A stretch of DNA of 12,775 bases from DATLFS01 sp035540935 (GTDB lineage Bacteria; Actinomycetota; CADDZG01; WHSQ01). The translations under genes were made by a program, and so were the position numbers. The stretch spans positions 1 through 12,775 of the forward strand of contig DATLFS010000024.1 in NCBI GenBank assembly GCA_035540935.1, given 5' to 3'. Each line of letters begins with the position of its first letter. The stretch's first letter is position 1. The notes below the pieces were generated by a model, which saw only the letters and a list, made by a program, of their open reading frames with translations, ran no database searches and had not been told where the DNA came from. Of this stretch, positions 6,228 to 12,775 are shown in pieces.

Positions 6228-6970
6228 ATCCGCAGGCCGGCGTCGAGCCTGATCACCTCGCCGTTCAGATACGCGTTCTCCACCACGTGACGCACGAGTG
6301 ATGCGTATTCCTGAGGTCGGCCGAGCCGGTGCGGGTGCGGAACGTCTTTATGGAGGGCGGCCCGCGCTTCCTCCGGAAGCCCCGCGAGCATCGGCGTGTC
6401 CATGATCCCCGGCGCGACCGTCGCCACGCGGATGAGGCGCGACGCGAGGTCGCGGGCCAGCGGAAGCGTCATGCCGACGATCCCGCCCTTGGATGCCGCG
6501 TAGGCGGCCTGCCCGATCTGGCCGTCGAAGGCGGCGATGCTGGCGGTGTTGACGATGACCCCGCGCTCGTCGTCCACCGGCTCCTGCGCCGCCATCCGCG
6601 CCGCGGCGAGCCGGATCACGTTGAAGGTCCCGATCAGGTTGATGCGCACGACCTGTTCGAACCGCTCCAGGTCGGTCGGCGCGCCGTCGCGCGTCAGGAC
6701 GCGCCCCGGCCAGCCGACTCCGGCGCAGTTCACGACCACGCGCAGGTCGCCCGCGGCATCGACCGCCGCCTGCACCTGTTCCTCGACCGTGACGTCGCCC
6801 GCGACGTAGGTGACGCGCTCGCCCATCTCCTTCGCCGCGACGTCGCCGCCGCTTCCCTCGAGGTCGAGGATGGTGACGCTCGCCCCCTGCTCCACCAGCA
6901 TCTCGGCGGTGGCGCGACCGAGCCCGGAGGCGCCCCCCGTAACGAGCGCACCCTTGCCGTCGATGTTCAC
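6215..6970 (-). CDS. Short-chain dehydrogenase/reductase (SDR), 3-hydroxyacyl-CoA dehydrogenase type-2-like
   Basis: NAD(P)-dependent oxidoreductase of 251 residues, the usual classical-SDR length. The cofactor loop TGGASGLG (11-18) and NCAG (81-84) are present, and the catalytic tetrad is complete: N111, S144, Y157, K161 (YAASK). An acidic residue after the second strand (ILDLEGS, D36) favours NAD over NADP. The overall pattern, including VAPGIMDTPML and NGEVIRLDAGLRM, resembles the HSD17B10/3-hydroxyacyl-CoA dehydrogenase type-2 group, which oxidises hydroxyacyl-CoA or hydroxysteroids; the actual substrate cannot be read. GTG 6970 is supported by an AGGAGGAG (6976-6983) lying in the last codons of the ABC exporter, and it overlaps that gene's TGA as GTGA. 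The two are probably translated together. Confidence 0.9.
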   Translation of the reverse strand: MNIDGKGALVTGGASGLGRATAEMLVEQGASVTILDLEGSGGDVAAKEMGERVTYVAGDVTVEEQVQAAVDAAGDLRVVVNCAGVGWPGRVLTRDGAPTDLERFEQVVRINLIGTFNVIRLAAARMAAQEPVDDERGVIVNTASIAAFDGQIGQAAYAASKGGIVGMTLPLARDLASRLIRVATVAPGIMDTPMLAGLPEEARAALHKDVPHPHRLGRPQEYASLVRHVVENAYLNGEVIRLDAGLRMPAR

Positions 6971-8892
6971 GCGATCTCCTCCTGGACGACCTCACCCGTG
7001 GCCAGAACGAGGCCATCTTCGCACCTGGACTCGACACGTCCGTCGGAGAACTGCTCGTGGTAGAGCGCGGCATAGGCGCCGTCTCGCGCGAGCAGCTCGG
7101 AGTGCGTTCCGCGCTCGAGGATGCGGCCGCGATCGAGGTACACGATCATGTCGGCGGCGAGGATCGTCGACAGACGATGAGCGATCGCGATCGTCGTGCG
7201 ACCGGCCATCAGGGGCGCGAGCGCGTCCTGCACCAAACGCTCAGAGTGCGTGTCCAGGGCGCTCGTTGCCTCGTCGAGGATGAGGATGCGCGGGTCCTTG
7301 AGGATCACGCGCGCGATCGCCAGACGCTGCTTCTCGCCGCCCGACATCTTGTAGCCGCGCTCGCCGACGATCGTGTCGAACCCGTCGGGGAGTTCGGCGA
7401 CACGTTCATAGATGTGCGCGGCGCGAGCCGCGGCCTCCAGCTGCTCGTCGGTCGCTTCCGGATTCCCGTACCGCAGGTTGTCGCGGATCGTCGCGTTGAA
7501 CAGATAGGTCTCCTGGGTGACCATCCCGATGATCTCGCCCAACGAGTCGAGACGGATGTCCCGCACGTCGACGCCGTCGATCTTCACCGCGCCGCGATCG
7601 ACGTCGTAGAGGCGTGGGATCAGGTAGGTCAACGTCGTCTTCCCGGCGCCCGACGGGCCGACCAGCGCGACCAGCTTCCCCGGCTCGACGTCGAGGTCGA
7701 GGCCGGAGATCGTCCAGTAACGTCGCTCCGACTCGTCGCCGATCTGGTCCTGGCGGTCGTAGCGGAACCAGATGTCCTCGAGAGTGACGCGGCCCTTCAC
7801 CTCGCTCGGCGCAAGCTCCAGGGCGCCGTCACGATCGATGATGTCGTGCTCGAGGTCCAGGTACTCGAAGATCCGGTCGAAGAGGGCGAGCGACGACTGG
7901 ATCTCGACGTTCACGTTGAGCAGCTGGCCCATAGGAAAGAACAGGCGGCTCTGCAAGGTCGTGAAGGCGACGATCGTCCCCAACCCGATCGTCGTGGCCG
8001 GTCCACCACCTTGCTCACGGATGATCAACCAGCCGCCGAGGAGATAGACGAAGGCCGGCGTGATCGAGAAGAAGATCTGGACCAGGGCGAAGAAGCCGCG
8101 TCCGACCATCGTCCGCTTGATCTCGAGCCGGCTCAGACGCTGATTCTCGCGACGGAAACGCTGGATCTCGTACTCCTGGCGGCCGAAAGCCTTCGACAGC
8201 AAGATGCCGGATACCGACAGCGTCTCCTGCATGTGCGCGGTGAGGTCGGCGAGTGACTCTTGCGTCTGTCCCGACAGCTCTCGCCGGACGCGTCCCACCT
8301 TCCTCGACATCACGAGGAACACAGGCATGATCGCGAGCGAGAGCAGCGTGAGCTCCCACGACAGGATGAACATGGTGATGACCGTGGAGAGCACGACCGT
8401 CACGTTCGAGGCGATCGAGGCGGCCGTATCGGTCAGCACTCCCTGCACGCCGCCGACGTCGTTCGACAGCCGCGACTGGATCTCACCGGTCCTGGTCGAC
8501 GTGAAGAACCTCAGCGGCATGTGCTGGAGGTGCGCGTAGAGAGAGTTGCGCAGGTCGCGCATGACGCTCTGCCCGACGAGGTTGTTCGTGTAGGTCTGCC
8601 ACAGCCCGAGCGCGCCGGAGACGATCGGGACGACGATCATCACGCCCGCCGCAACCAAGAGGTCGCGCTGCCGCTCGACGACGCCCCCGGAGCCGTTGAT
8701 GATGTCGTCGAAGATGACCTTTATCAGCAGAGGGTTGACGAGGCCGAGCGCCGACGTCACGAGGATCAGCCCGAGGACGAGCAACACCTTCCCCCGATAG
8801 GGCTTGAACGTCCGGAAGATGCGCCGGCCGGTCCCGGGCCGGGCGCGGCGGTCCGGCTCGGTCGGCGGGATCATCCGGTGCGGTGACGGCAA
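6967..8892 (-). CDS. ABC exporter, fused membrane and ATPase domains (MsbA/MDR-like half transporter)
   Basis: Uses ATP to move a substrate, typically a lipid, drug or peptide, across the cytoplasmic membrane, and should work as a homodimer or with another half transporter. Read from TTG 8892 it has 641 residues: six hydrophobic helices within about 36-330, then the nucleotide-binding domain from about 370. Walker A GPSGAGKTT (412-420), Q-loop Q460, signature MSGGEKQR (516-523), Walker B ILILDE with Glu541, and H-loop His572 are all present, so the ATPase looks active. TTG is chosen because AGGAGA (8898-8903) lies 5 bases upstream; ATG 8874, six codons in, lacks a site. After the NBD there is a tail of about 30 residues. 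It overlaps the downstream SDR gene by 4 bases. Substrate unknown. Confidence 0.93.
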   Translation of the reverse strand: MPSPHRMIPPTEPDRRARPGTGRRIFRTFKPYRGKVLLVLGLILVTSALGLVNPLLIKVIFDDIINGSGGVVERQRDLLVAAGVMIVVPIVSGALGLWQTYTNNLVGQSVMRDLRNSLYAHLQHMPLRFFTSTRTGEIQSRLSNDVGGVQGVLTDTAASIASNVTVVLSTVITMFILSWELTLLSLAIMPVFLVMSRKVGRVRRELSGQTQESLADLTAHMQETLSVSGILLSKAFGRQEYEIQRFRRENQRLSRLEIKRTMVGRGFFALVQIFFSITPAFVYLLGGWLIIREQGGGPATTIGLGTIVAFTTLQSRLFFPMGQLLNVNVEIQSSLALFDRIFEYLDLEHDIIDRDGALELAPSEVKGRVTLEDIWFRYDRQDQIGDESERRYWTISGLDLDVEPGKLVALVGPSGAGKTTLTYLIPRLYDVDRGAVKIDGVDVRDIRLDSLGEIIGMVTQETYLFNATIRDNLRYGNPEATDEQLEAAARAAHIYERVAELPDGFDTIVGERGYKMSGGEKQRLAIARVILKDPRILILDEATSALDTHSERLVQDALAPLMAGRTTIAIAHRLSTILAADMIVYLDRGRILERGTHSELLARDGAYAALYHEQFSDGRVESRCEDGLVLATGEVVQEEIA

Positions 8893-8897
8893 TCCTG

Positions 8898-8903
8898 TCT
8901 CCT
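8898..8903 (-). promoter_or_regulatory. Shine-Dalgarno deciding a TTG start of the ABC exporter
   Basis: AGGAGA on the minus strand lies 5 bases before TTG 8892. The nearest in-frame ATG (8874) has only CCGCACCGG in front of it, and the longest frame (from 8967) would reach far into the divergent promoter region. Confidence 0.55.
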
Positions 8904-8996
8904 GTGATCGTCTGCTGCTCCGACCAAGAACCGGCCCTCCGGCCGATCTCTTCCCGCAACTGCGCAAAGGAGCGCGGCGAAACGACGGGCCAACGG

Positions 8997-9006
8997 GTTT
9001 ATATAG
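8997..9006. promoter_or_regulatory. AT-rich promoter-like patch between divergent exporter and sigma genes
   Basis: GTTTATATAG is the only AT-rich run in this GC-rich gap of 116 bases. On the plus strand TTATAT could be a -10, placing transcription close to 9011, downstream of ATG 9009; on the minus strand TATATAAAC could serve the exporter. GAAAC at 8979-8983, 13 bases before GTT, resembles an ECF -35 element but the spacing is short. Assignment to either gene is uncertain. Confidence 0.3.
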
Positions 9007-9008
9007 CG

Positions 9009-9542
9009 ATGGAACGCACCGCGGAGAACGTCTTCGACAGGCCGGTGAGCGGCGAGGGGCGTGACGGGCGCACTATGGACCGGCTGTACGAAGCTCACGC
9101 CCAGTCGGCGATCCGTTTCGCTTACTTCCTTCTGGGCGATCCCGAAGAGGCTCAAGACGTCGTGCAGGAAGCGTTCGCACGTGCTCTTGCGCGCTGGACG
9201 CCGCTGCGGGACGGCTCCGGCTTTTCGGCGTACCTGCACCAGACCATCCTGAACCTCGTCAGGAAACGCGCGGCGCGCCGGAAGATCGAGCAGCGGTGGG
9301 CACGGAACCAAAGACCTCAAGAGCCCGCGTGGCTTCCCGACGTCGAGCAGCAAGACGCGCTCTGGAAGGCCCTCCAACGTCTGCCACATCGTCAGAAGGC
9401 AGCGCTCGTCTTGCGCTTCTACTCCGATCTCAGTGAGTCGGATACGGCCGAAGCGATGAAGTGCTCCCCTCGCGCCGTGAACTCACTCGTCAACCGAGGC
9501 CTTGCCTCCCTCAGATCGGGATTGCCAGATGAACACCGGTGA
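9009..9542 (+). CDS. ECF-type RNA polymerase sigma factor
   Basis: Directs RNA polymerase to a small stress or envelope regulon. Read from ATG 9009 it has 177 residues and only the two ECF regions. Region 2 (about 23-90) contains LYEAHAQSAIRFAYFLLGD and EEAQDVVQEAFARAL, the core-binding helix. Region 4 (about 118-171) contains LPHRQKAALVLRFYSDLSE and a helix-turn-helix around AEAMKCSPRAVNSLVNRGL. It resembles actinobacterial SigE-like ECF groups. The start is uncertain: ATG 9009 lacks a Shine-Dalgarno, and in-frame GTG 9045 or ATG 9075 would still keep both regions; if the AT-rich patch at 8997-9006 is the -10, one of these is more likely. The stop lies 14 bases inside the next gene, suggesting coupled translation with a cognate anti-sigma factor. 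Confidence 0.9.
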   Translation: MERTAENVFDRPVSGEGRDGRTMDRLYEAHAQSAIRFAYFLLGDPEEAQDVVQEAFARALARWTPLRDGSGFSAYLHQTILNLVRKRAARRKIEQRWARNQRPQEPAWLPDVEQQDALWKALQRLPHRQKAALVLRFYSDLSESDTAEAMKCSPRAVNSLVNRGLASLRSGLPDEHR

Positions 9543-10179
9543 CTTGCAGTCAGACCTGAAGACGCTGTTCCACGCGCGGGAGCACGACGTGCGAGCGCCC
9601 GAAGTGCTCCCGATGTACACGAGGAGGAAAGCGCAGATGAAGCGAGGCGGCTACGCGCTCTTGACCGTTCTGGTCCTCGGGGTCGTCGGCGCTACGGCGT
9701 GGGCGGCGATGGAGCGGCCGGGCGCCGAGGACGCGCCGCGGCCGGCCGTGTCGGCGCCCGACGAGGACGCTCTCCCGACGACGGATCCCTCCCCTTCGCC
9801 TGTGGGGCTCCTCGGCGAGTGGACGACCGATCTTCCGGACTCGGTCGGGTCGGCTAAGCGCTGCGTACCGGGTGAGGTGTGTCCGCCTCCGGGGACGTGG
9901 AGACTGACGTTCACCGAAGATTCGATAAACCCGAACCCCTCTGTAGGCAACTTCCCAACTTTCCCGCTCGCCGAGATCAGCGACCCGACGAAGTCGCGGG
10001 GCCGATTCACGCTCGGGCTCGAGAAGAACAAGGGGTGCCCGGGTCAACCCGGCGTCAGCGATGGAAAAGGTACCTACAGATGGCGCATCGAGGATGGCGC
10101 GCTGACTCTCACACCGGTTGAGGAGCGCTGCAAGGACATGCGCTTGATCCTCTCCACGACCGAGTGGACGCGCCCCTGA
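9529..10179 (+). CDS. Single-pass membrane protein, probable anti-sigma factor with extracytoplasmic beta-type domain
   Basis: 216 residues. A short charged cytoplasmic part (1-38), one transmembrane helix (about 41-60), a Pro/Ala/Asp-rich linker (about 64-92), then an outer domain (about 93-216). The outer domain has recurring strand-like segments (LLGEWTTDL, GTWRLTFTED, GRFTLGLE, GTYRWRIEDGALTLTP) recalling small lipocalin-like beta barrels, and four cysteines (112, 118, 170, 201) that could make two disulfides. Position after, and 14-base overlap with, the ECF sigma gene make a cognate anti-sigma the best guess. The cytoplasmic part is very short for a sigma-binding domain and has no HxxxCxxC zinc motif, so an accessory sensor or unrelated coupled membrane protein is possible. 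ATG 9529 is preferred to the frame start at 9502, which lies deeper inside the sigma gene. Confidence 0.75.
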   Translation: MNTGDLQSDLKTLFHAREHDVRAPEVLPMYTRRKAQMKRGGYALLTVLVLGVVGATAWAAMERPGAEDAPRPAVSAPDEDALPTTDPSPSPVGLLGEWTTDLPDSVGSAKRCVPGEVCPPPGTWRLTFTEDSINPNPSVGNFPTFPLAEISDPTKSRGRFTLGLEKNKGCPGQPGVSDGKGTYRWRIEDGALTLTPVEERCKDMRLILSTTEWTRP

Positions 10180-10189
10180 CCCGACCGCG

Positions 10190-10840
10190 TCAACGGATCC
10201 GGAGCGCCGCGATCACGCCGTCGCGGAGCGGCACGATCACCTGCCGGTAGCGATCGTCCTCTTCGATCATGCGGTTCGTGCGGTCGATCGCCTCGGTCCA
10301 CCCCGGCCTCACGTCTTCCGGCGCGCCGGCCGCACCGGTGACCCGGCCCGACCAAAGCATGTTGTCGCAGACGAACATCCCACCGACGCGAACGCGATCC
10401 TTCGCCGCCTCCCACGCATCGGGATAACCGTCCTTGTCGATGTCGCAGTAGACGATGTCGAAGTCGCCGCTCGTCTCCGCGAACGCATCGAGCGCCGAGG
10501 CGACGTGAAAGGTGATCGGTCCGTCGAGCCCGGCGCGCCCCAGGAAATCCAGTGCCTTCTTCTCGTTCTCCGGGTCTAGGTCGGTCAGGTGGATCTCGCC
10601 CTCCGGCCCCACCGCCCGCGAGAACCAGTACGCGGAGTAGCCGAATCCGGATCCGAGCTCGAAGACGCGCCGTGCGCCCACCGCACGGGCGAGGAGCTCG
10701 AGCAGGCGCCCGCAGAGGCGGCCGACGATGGGGAAGCCCTTCTCCTTCGCCAGCGTCTCCATCTCGAGGAGGACCGGCTCATCGTCGCGGGTGGTCAGGT
10801 CGAGGAGGTAGCGCTCCACCTCCGGGTGAACGATGTCCAC
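10190..10840 (-). CDS. SAM-dependent O-methyltransferase (COMT/CCoAOMT-like)
   Basis: Transfers a methyl group from S-adenosylmethionine to a hydroxyl, usually of a catechol-like small molecule, with a divalent metal; cytoplasmic. The 216 residues match the bacterial O-methyltransferase family. SAM motif I is VFELGSGFGYSA (59-70), the ribose-binding acid is in LTDLDPE (86-91), and YCDIDKDGY (131-139) with FVCDN (156-160) supplies the Asp/Asp/Asn metal site (about D133, D159, N160). GTG 10840 is chosen because AAAGGAGT lies about 4 bases upstream, in the 10-base gap after the IMPase stop and its flank; an ATG at 10891 would overlap that gene by 41 bases. The spacing is short, so the start is only moderately sure. 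Third in a minus-strand run after the oxidoreductase and IMPase genes. Substrate unknown. Confidence 0.88.
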   Translation of the reverse strand: MDIVHPEVERYLLDLTTRDDEPVLLEMETLAKEKGFPIVGRLCGRLLELLARAVGARRVFELGSGFGYSAYWFSRAVGPEGEIHLTDLDPENEKKALDFLGRAGLDGPITFHVASALDAFAETSGDFDIVYCDIDKDGYPDAWEAAKDRVRVGGMFVCDNMLWSGRVTGAAGAPEDVRPGWTEAIDRTNRMIEEDDRYRQVIVPLRDGVIAALRIR

Positions 10841-10844
10841 GTGA

Positions 10845-10850
10845 CTCCTT
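10845..10850 (-). promoter_or_regulatory. Shine-Dalgarno of the O-methyltransferase
   Basis: AAGGAG on the minus strand, within AAAGGAGT, lies 4 bases before GTG 10840 and next to the IMPase stop (10851-10853). It argues for the shorter of the possible starts. Confidence 0.55.
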
Positions 10851-11645
10851 TCACCGAAGCTCGGGAACTGTGACGAGTTCGAAGATCGCATCGTGGATGG
10901 CAGGTCCCGCCACGACCGCCCCCTTCTCGTCGCCTTTCGGAGGGGTCAGATCGCTGACGACGGCCCCGGCCTCACGCGCGATGAGCTCGCCTGCCGCCCG
11001 ATCCCACGGCCCCATCCAGGCCTCATAGAAGGCGTCCACGCGTCCGCACGCGACAGAACAGAGGTCGAGCGCCGCGGAGCCGGCGCGCCGGATGTCGCGC
11101 ACTCGCGGAAGCACCCGCCGGACGACCTCGGCCTGCGCGTCGCGGATCTCCGGGTCGTAGGAGAAGCCCGTCGCGACGAGGGCCGTGCTCAAGTCGCCCT
11201 TCTCGCTGACGCGGACGGGACTCCCGTCGAGCCGGGCGCCGCCCCCCCGGACCGCGGTGAAGGTCTCGTCGTGGAGCGGATCGTGGACGACACCCACCAG
11301 ATGCCCGCGCTCGTCCATGGCCGCGACGGAGACGCACCATGCCGGGATGCCGTAGAGGAAGTTGACCGTTCCGTCCAGAGGGTCGAGGACCCAGGTGAGC
11401 TCGCCGCCTCCGGCCGACTCACCGCCTTCCTCACCGAGGATGGCGTCCTGCGGGCGCGCGGCGCGGATGTGGTCGAAGAGCAGTTGCTCCGCATCGCGGT
11501 CGGCGTCCGAGACCAGATCCGTCGGTGAGGACTTTGTCGCCAATCCCGTGGCGGGACGTCTGAATCTCTCGAGAAGCAGGTCTCCCGCACGGCGCGCCCC
11601 GCCTGCCGCGAGGTCGAGGATGTCCTGCGCTTCCACGGCGCGCAT
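10851..11645 (-). CDS. Inositol monophosphatase-family phosphatase
   Basis: Mg-dependent, Li-sensitive-type phosphatase of 264 residues. In actinobacteria relatives release inositol from inositol phosphate for phosphatidylinositol and mycothiol, or act on histidinol-phosphate, fructose-1,6-bisphosphate or PAP. The metal site is intact: E72 in LGEEGG (70-75), D88 and D91 in WVLDPLDGTVNF (85-96), and D215 in GPWDRAAGELIAREAG (212-227). Residues 195-210 (LCSVACGRVDAFYEAW) match the IMPase core. ATG 11645 is one base after the TAG of the upstream oxidoreductase gene with only a weak AGG in front of it, so translation is probably coupled. An in-frame GTG three codons later is an alternative. Exact substrate is not decided by sequence. 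Confidence 0.92.
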   Translation of the reverse strand: MRAVEAQDILDLAAGGARRAGDLLLERFRRPATGLATKSSPTDLVSDADRDAEQLLFDHIRAARPQDAILGEEGGESAGGGELTWVLDPLDGTVNFLYGIPAWCVSVAAMDERGHLVGVVHDPLHDETFTAVRGGGARLDGSPVRVSEKGDLSTALVATGFSYDPEIRDAQAEVVRRVLPRVRDIRRAGSAALDLCSVACGRVDAFYEAWMGPWDRAAGELIAREAGAVVSDLTPPKGDEKGAVVAGPAIHDAIFELVTVPELR

Positions 11646-11646
11646 C

Positions 11647-12775
11647 CTATGTGGCGCGCTGAACGTTCTCCCATGCCTTGCGGGCCGCGATCAGAACCGG
11701 GTCCCAGACCGGCGCGAACGGCGGCGCGTACGAAAGGTCCATCAGGTGCATCTCGTCGACCGACATCTCGTTCCACAGCGCGGTGGCGAGAGCGTCGATC
11801 CTCTTGCCGGCGTGTTCGCGCCCCACGATCTGCGCGCCGAGCAGTCGACCGGAGCGCCGCTCGACGATCAGCTTGATCCTGATCTTGCTCGCGCCGGGGA
11901 AGTAACCGGCGCGCGTGGTCGAGTCGACGGTCGCAGTGACATAGTCGAATCCGGTCGCGCGGCATTCCTTCTCGGTGAGACCCGTGCGCGCGACCTCCAG
12001 GTCGCAGACCTTCGACACCGCGGTGCCGACGATCCCGGGGAACGTCTCGTAGCCGCCGCCGATGTTGATCCCGGCGATCCGGCCTTCCTTGTTGGCATGG
12101 GTCCCTAGGGGGACCGCGACGAACTCCCGCGAGACCCGGTGGTACTTCGCGGCGCAGTCCCCCGCGGCCCAAACGTTCTCCGCCGAAGTCCGCATGCGGC
12201 GGTCGACCCCGATCGCCCCGCAGGAGAGAACCTGCACGCCGGCTTCGGCCGCGAGCTGCGCGTTCGCTCGGACGCCGATGCCGAGGACGATGAGATCCGC
12301 GGGGATGTGGCCCGACTCCGTGACGACGCCCGAGACCCGACCATCCTGAACCTCGAACGCCTCCACCTTCTCTTCCGTCCGAAGCTCGATCCCCATCTGC
12401 CGCACCGCCTTGGCGACGACGGCGCCCATATCGGGATCGAGCGTCGTCATGGGCTGCGGCGCGCGCTCGACGACCGTCACCTCGCCGCATCGCTCGAGCA
12501 TCGCTTCGGCCATCTCGACCCCGATGTAGCCGGCACCGACCACCACGGCGCGCCGCGGCTTCGCCTCGTCCATGTAGGACAGCAGCCGTGTGCCGTCGTC
12601 GAGCGTCTGTATGCCGAAGATGCCGTCGGCCTCCGCCCCCGGAAGGCGCGGGCGGATCGGAACGGCGCCGGTGGCAAGGAGGAGCGTGTCATACGGCTCC
12701 ACGGTCTCTCTCCGCGCGTCCAGATCCCTCACCGTGACGGTGGCGGCGGCGAGGTCGATCTCGGTCACCTCGTGC
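11647..12775 (-). CDS. FAD/NAD(P)-dependent disulfide oxidoreductase family (NADH oxidase / CoA-disulfide reductase-like), 5' end cut by window edge
   Basis: The visible 375 residues lack the N-terminus: the first FAD Rossmann motif and the redox-active cysteine loop lie beyond the right edge. What remains begins HEVTEIDLAA, typical of the family's region before DTLLLATGA. It then has the NAD(P)-binding GAGYIGVEMAEAM (about 80-92), the second FAD contact AAGDCA (about 203-208) and a C-terminal dimerisation domain with LSYAPPFAPVWDPVLIA near the end. This pattern fits the CoA-disulfide reductase/NADH oxidase/NADPH sulfur reductase group rather than glutathione or lipoamide reductase. It would reduce a disulfide (CoA-S-S-CoA or a persulfide) or O2 at FAD using NAD(P)H. 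GTG 12768 is an internal codon, not the start. The downstream IMPase gene begins one base after its TAG. Confidence 0.9.
   Translation of the reverse strand, partial: HEVTEIDLAAATVTVRDLDARRETVEPYDTLLLATGAVPIRPRLPGAEADGIFGIQTLDDGTRLLSYMDEAKPRRAVVVGAGYIGVEMAEAMLERCGEVTVVERAPQPMTTLDPDMGAVVAKAVRQMGIELRTEEKVEAFEVQDGRVSGVVTESGHIPADLIVLGIGVRANAQLAAEAGVQVLSCGAIGVDRRMRTSAENVWAAGDCAAKYHRVSREFVAVPLGTHANKEGRIAGINIGGGYETFPGIVGTAVSKVCDLEVARTGLTEKECRATGFDYVTATVDSTTRAGYFPGASKIRIKLIVERRSGRLLGAQIVGREHAGKRIDALATALWNEMSVDEMHLMDLSYAPPFAPVWDPVLIAARKAWENVQRAT

Noticed and set aside
7057..8256. Plus-strand frame of 399 codons opposite the ABC exporter
   Set aside because: Antisense shadow of a well-conserved transporter; its residues are mainly Arg, Asp, Glu and Val without family features.
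8893..8967. N-terminal extension of the ABC exporter from 8967
   Set aside because: It is Arg/Ser/Gly-rich, reaches into the divergent promoter region and has no Shine-Dalgarno, whereas TTG 8892 does.
11189..12490. Minus-strand frame of 433 codons in another phase over the oxidoreductase and IMPase genes
   Set aside because: It overlaps two genes with intact motifs in a different phase and reads as Arg/Gly-rich low complexity.
1..12775. Search for tRNA, rRNA, CRISPR repeats, insertion sequences, toxin-antitoxin or defence genes
   Set aside because: No cloverleaf-like sequence, regular direct repeats, transposase or nuclease motifs were seen by eye on either strand.

Overview
The window is a gene-dense, GC-rich stretch of bacterial chromosome with about a dozen intact genes, gaps mostly under 130 bases, and one gene cut off at each edge. 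It contains no rRNA, tRNA, CRISPR array, transposase or phage gene that I can recognise. High GC, frequent GTG/TTG starts, two genes with a -10-like hexamer only 8-9 bases before the start codon (leaderless style), and the paired FmdB-type zinc ribbon and MTA phosphorylase genes suggest an actinobacterium (Actinomycetota), probably from a poorly studied or uncultured lineage. That placement is inference; Chloroflexota or another high-GC phylum is not excluded.

Left part (1-4124). On the minus strand lie a membrane diguanylate cyclase (sensor-HAMP-GAF-GGDEF) and, downstream of it, galU (UTP-glucose-1-phosphate uridylyltransferase, running off the left edge). Divergent from the cyclase, on the plus strand, is a two-gene unit: an FmdB-type zinc-ribbon protein, then a methylthioadenosine phosphorylase that starts inside the preceding stop codon (GTGA overlap).

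Middle (4153-6970). A secreted protein of unknown function (minus strand) is divergent from uppP, the undecaprenyl-diphosphate phosphatase of cell-wall lipid recycling. Next comes a small helical protein that appears to start at CTG behind a good Shine-Dalgarno. It converges on a short-chain dehydrogenase whose start overlaps the stop of an upstream multidrug/lipid-type ABC exporter (GTGA overlap), so exporter and dehydrogenase form one unit.

Right part (8893-12775). Divergent from the exporter is an ECF sigma factor followed, with a 14-base overlap, by a single-pass membrane protein that is probably its anti-sigma partner; its outer domain is cysteine-containing and possibly lipocalin-like. 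Converging on it is a minus-strand three-gene run: an FAD/NAD(P) disulfide-oxidoreductase-family enzyme (5' end outside the window), an inositol-monophosphatase-family phosphatase and an SAM-dependent O-methyltransferase.

Most of this is ordinary housekeeping and envelope biology. The less ordinary points are the sigma/anti-sigma pair, the unknown secreted protein with its palindromic divergent promoter, the CTG-start small gene and the coupled exporter-dehydrogenase pair. I see no convincing case for a wholly new defence or mobile system.
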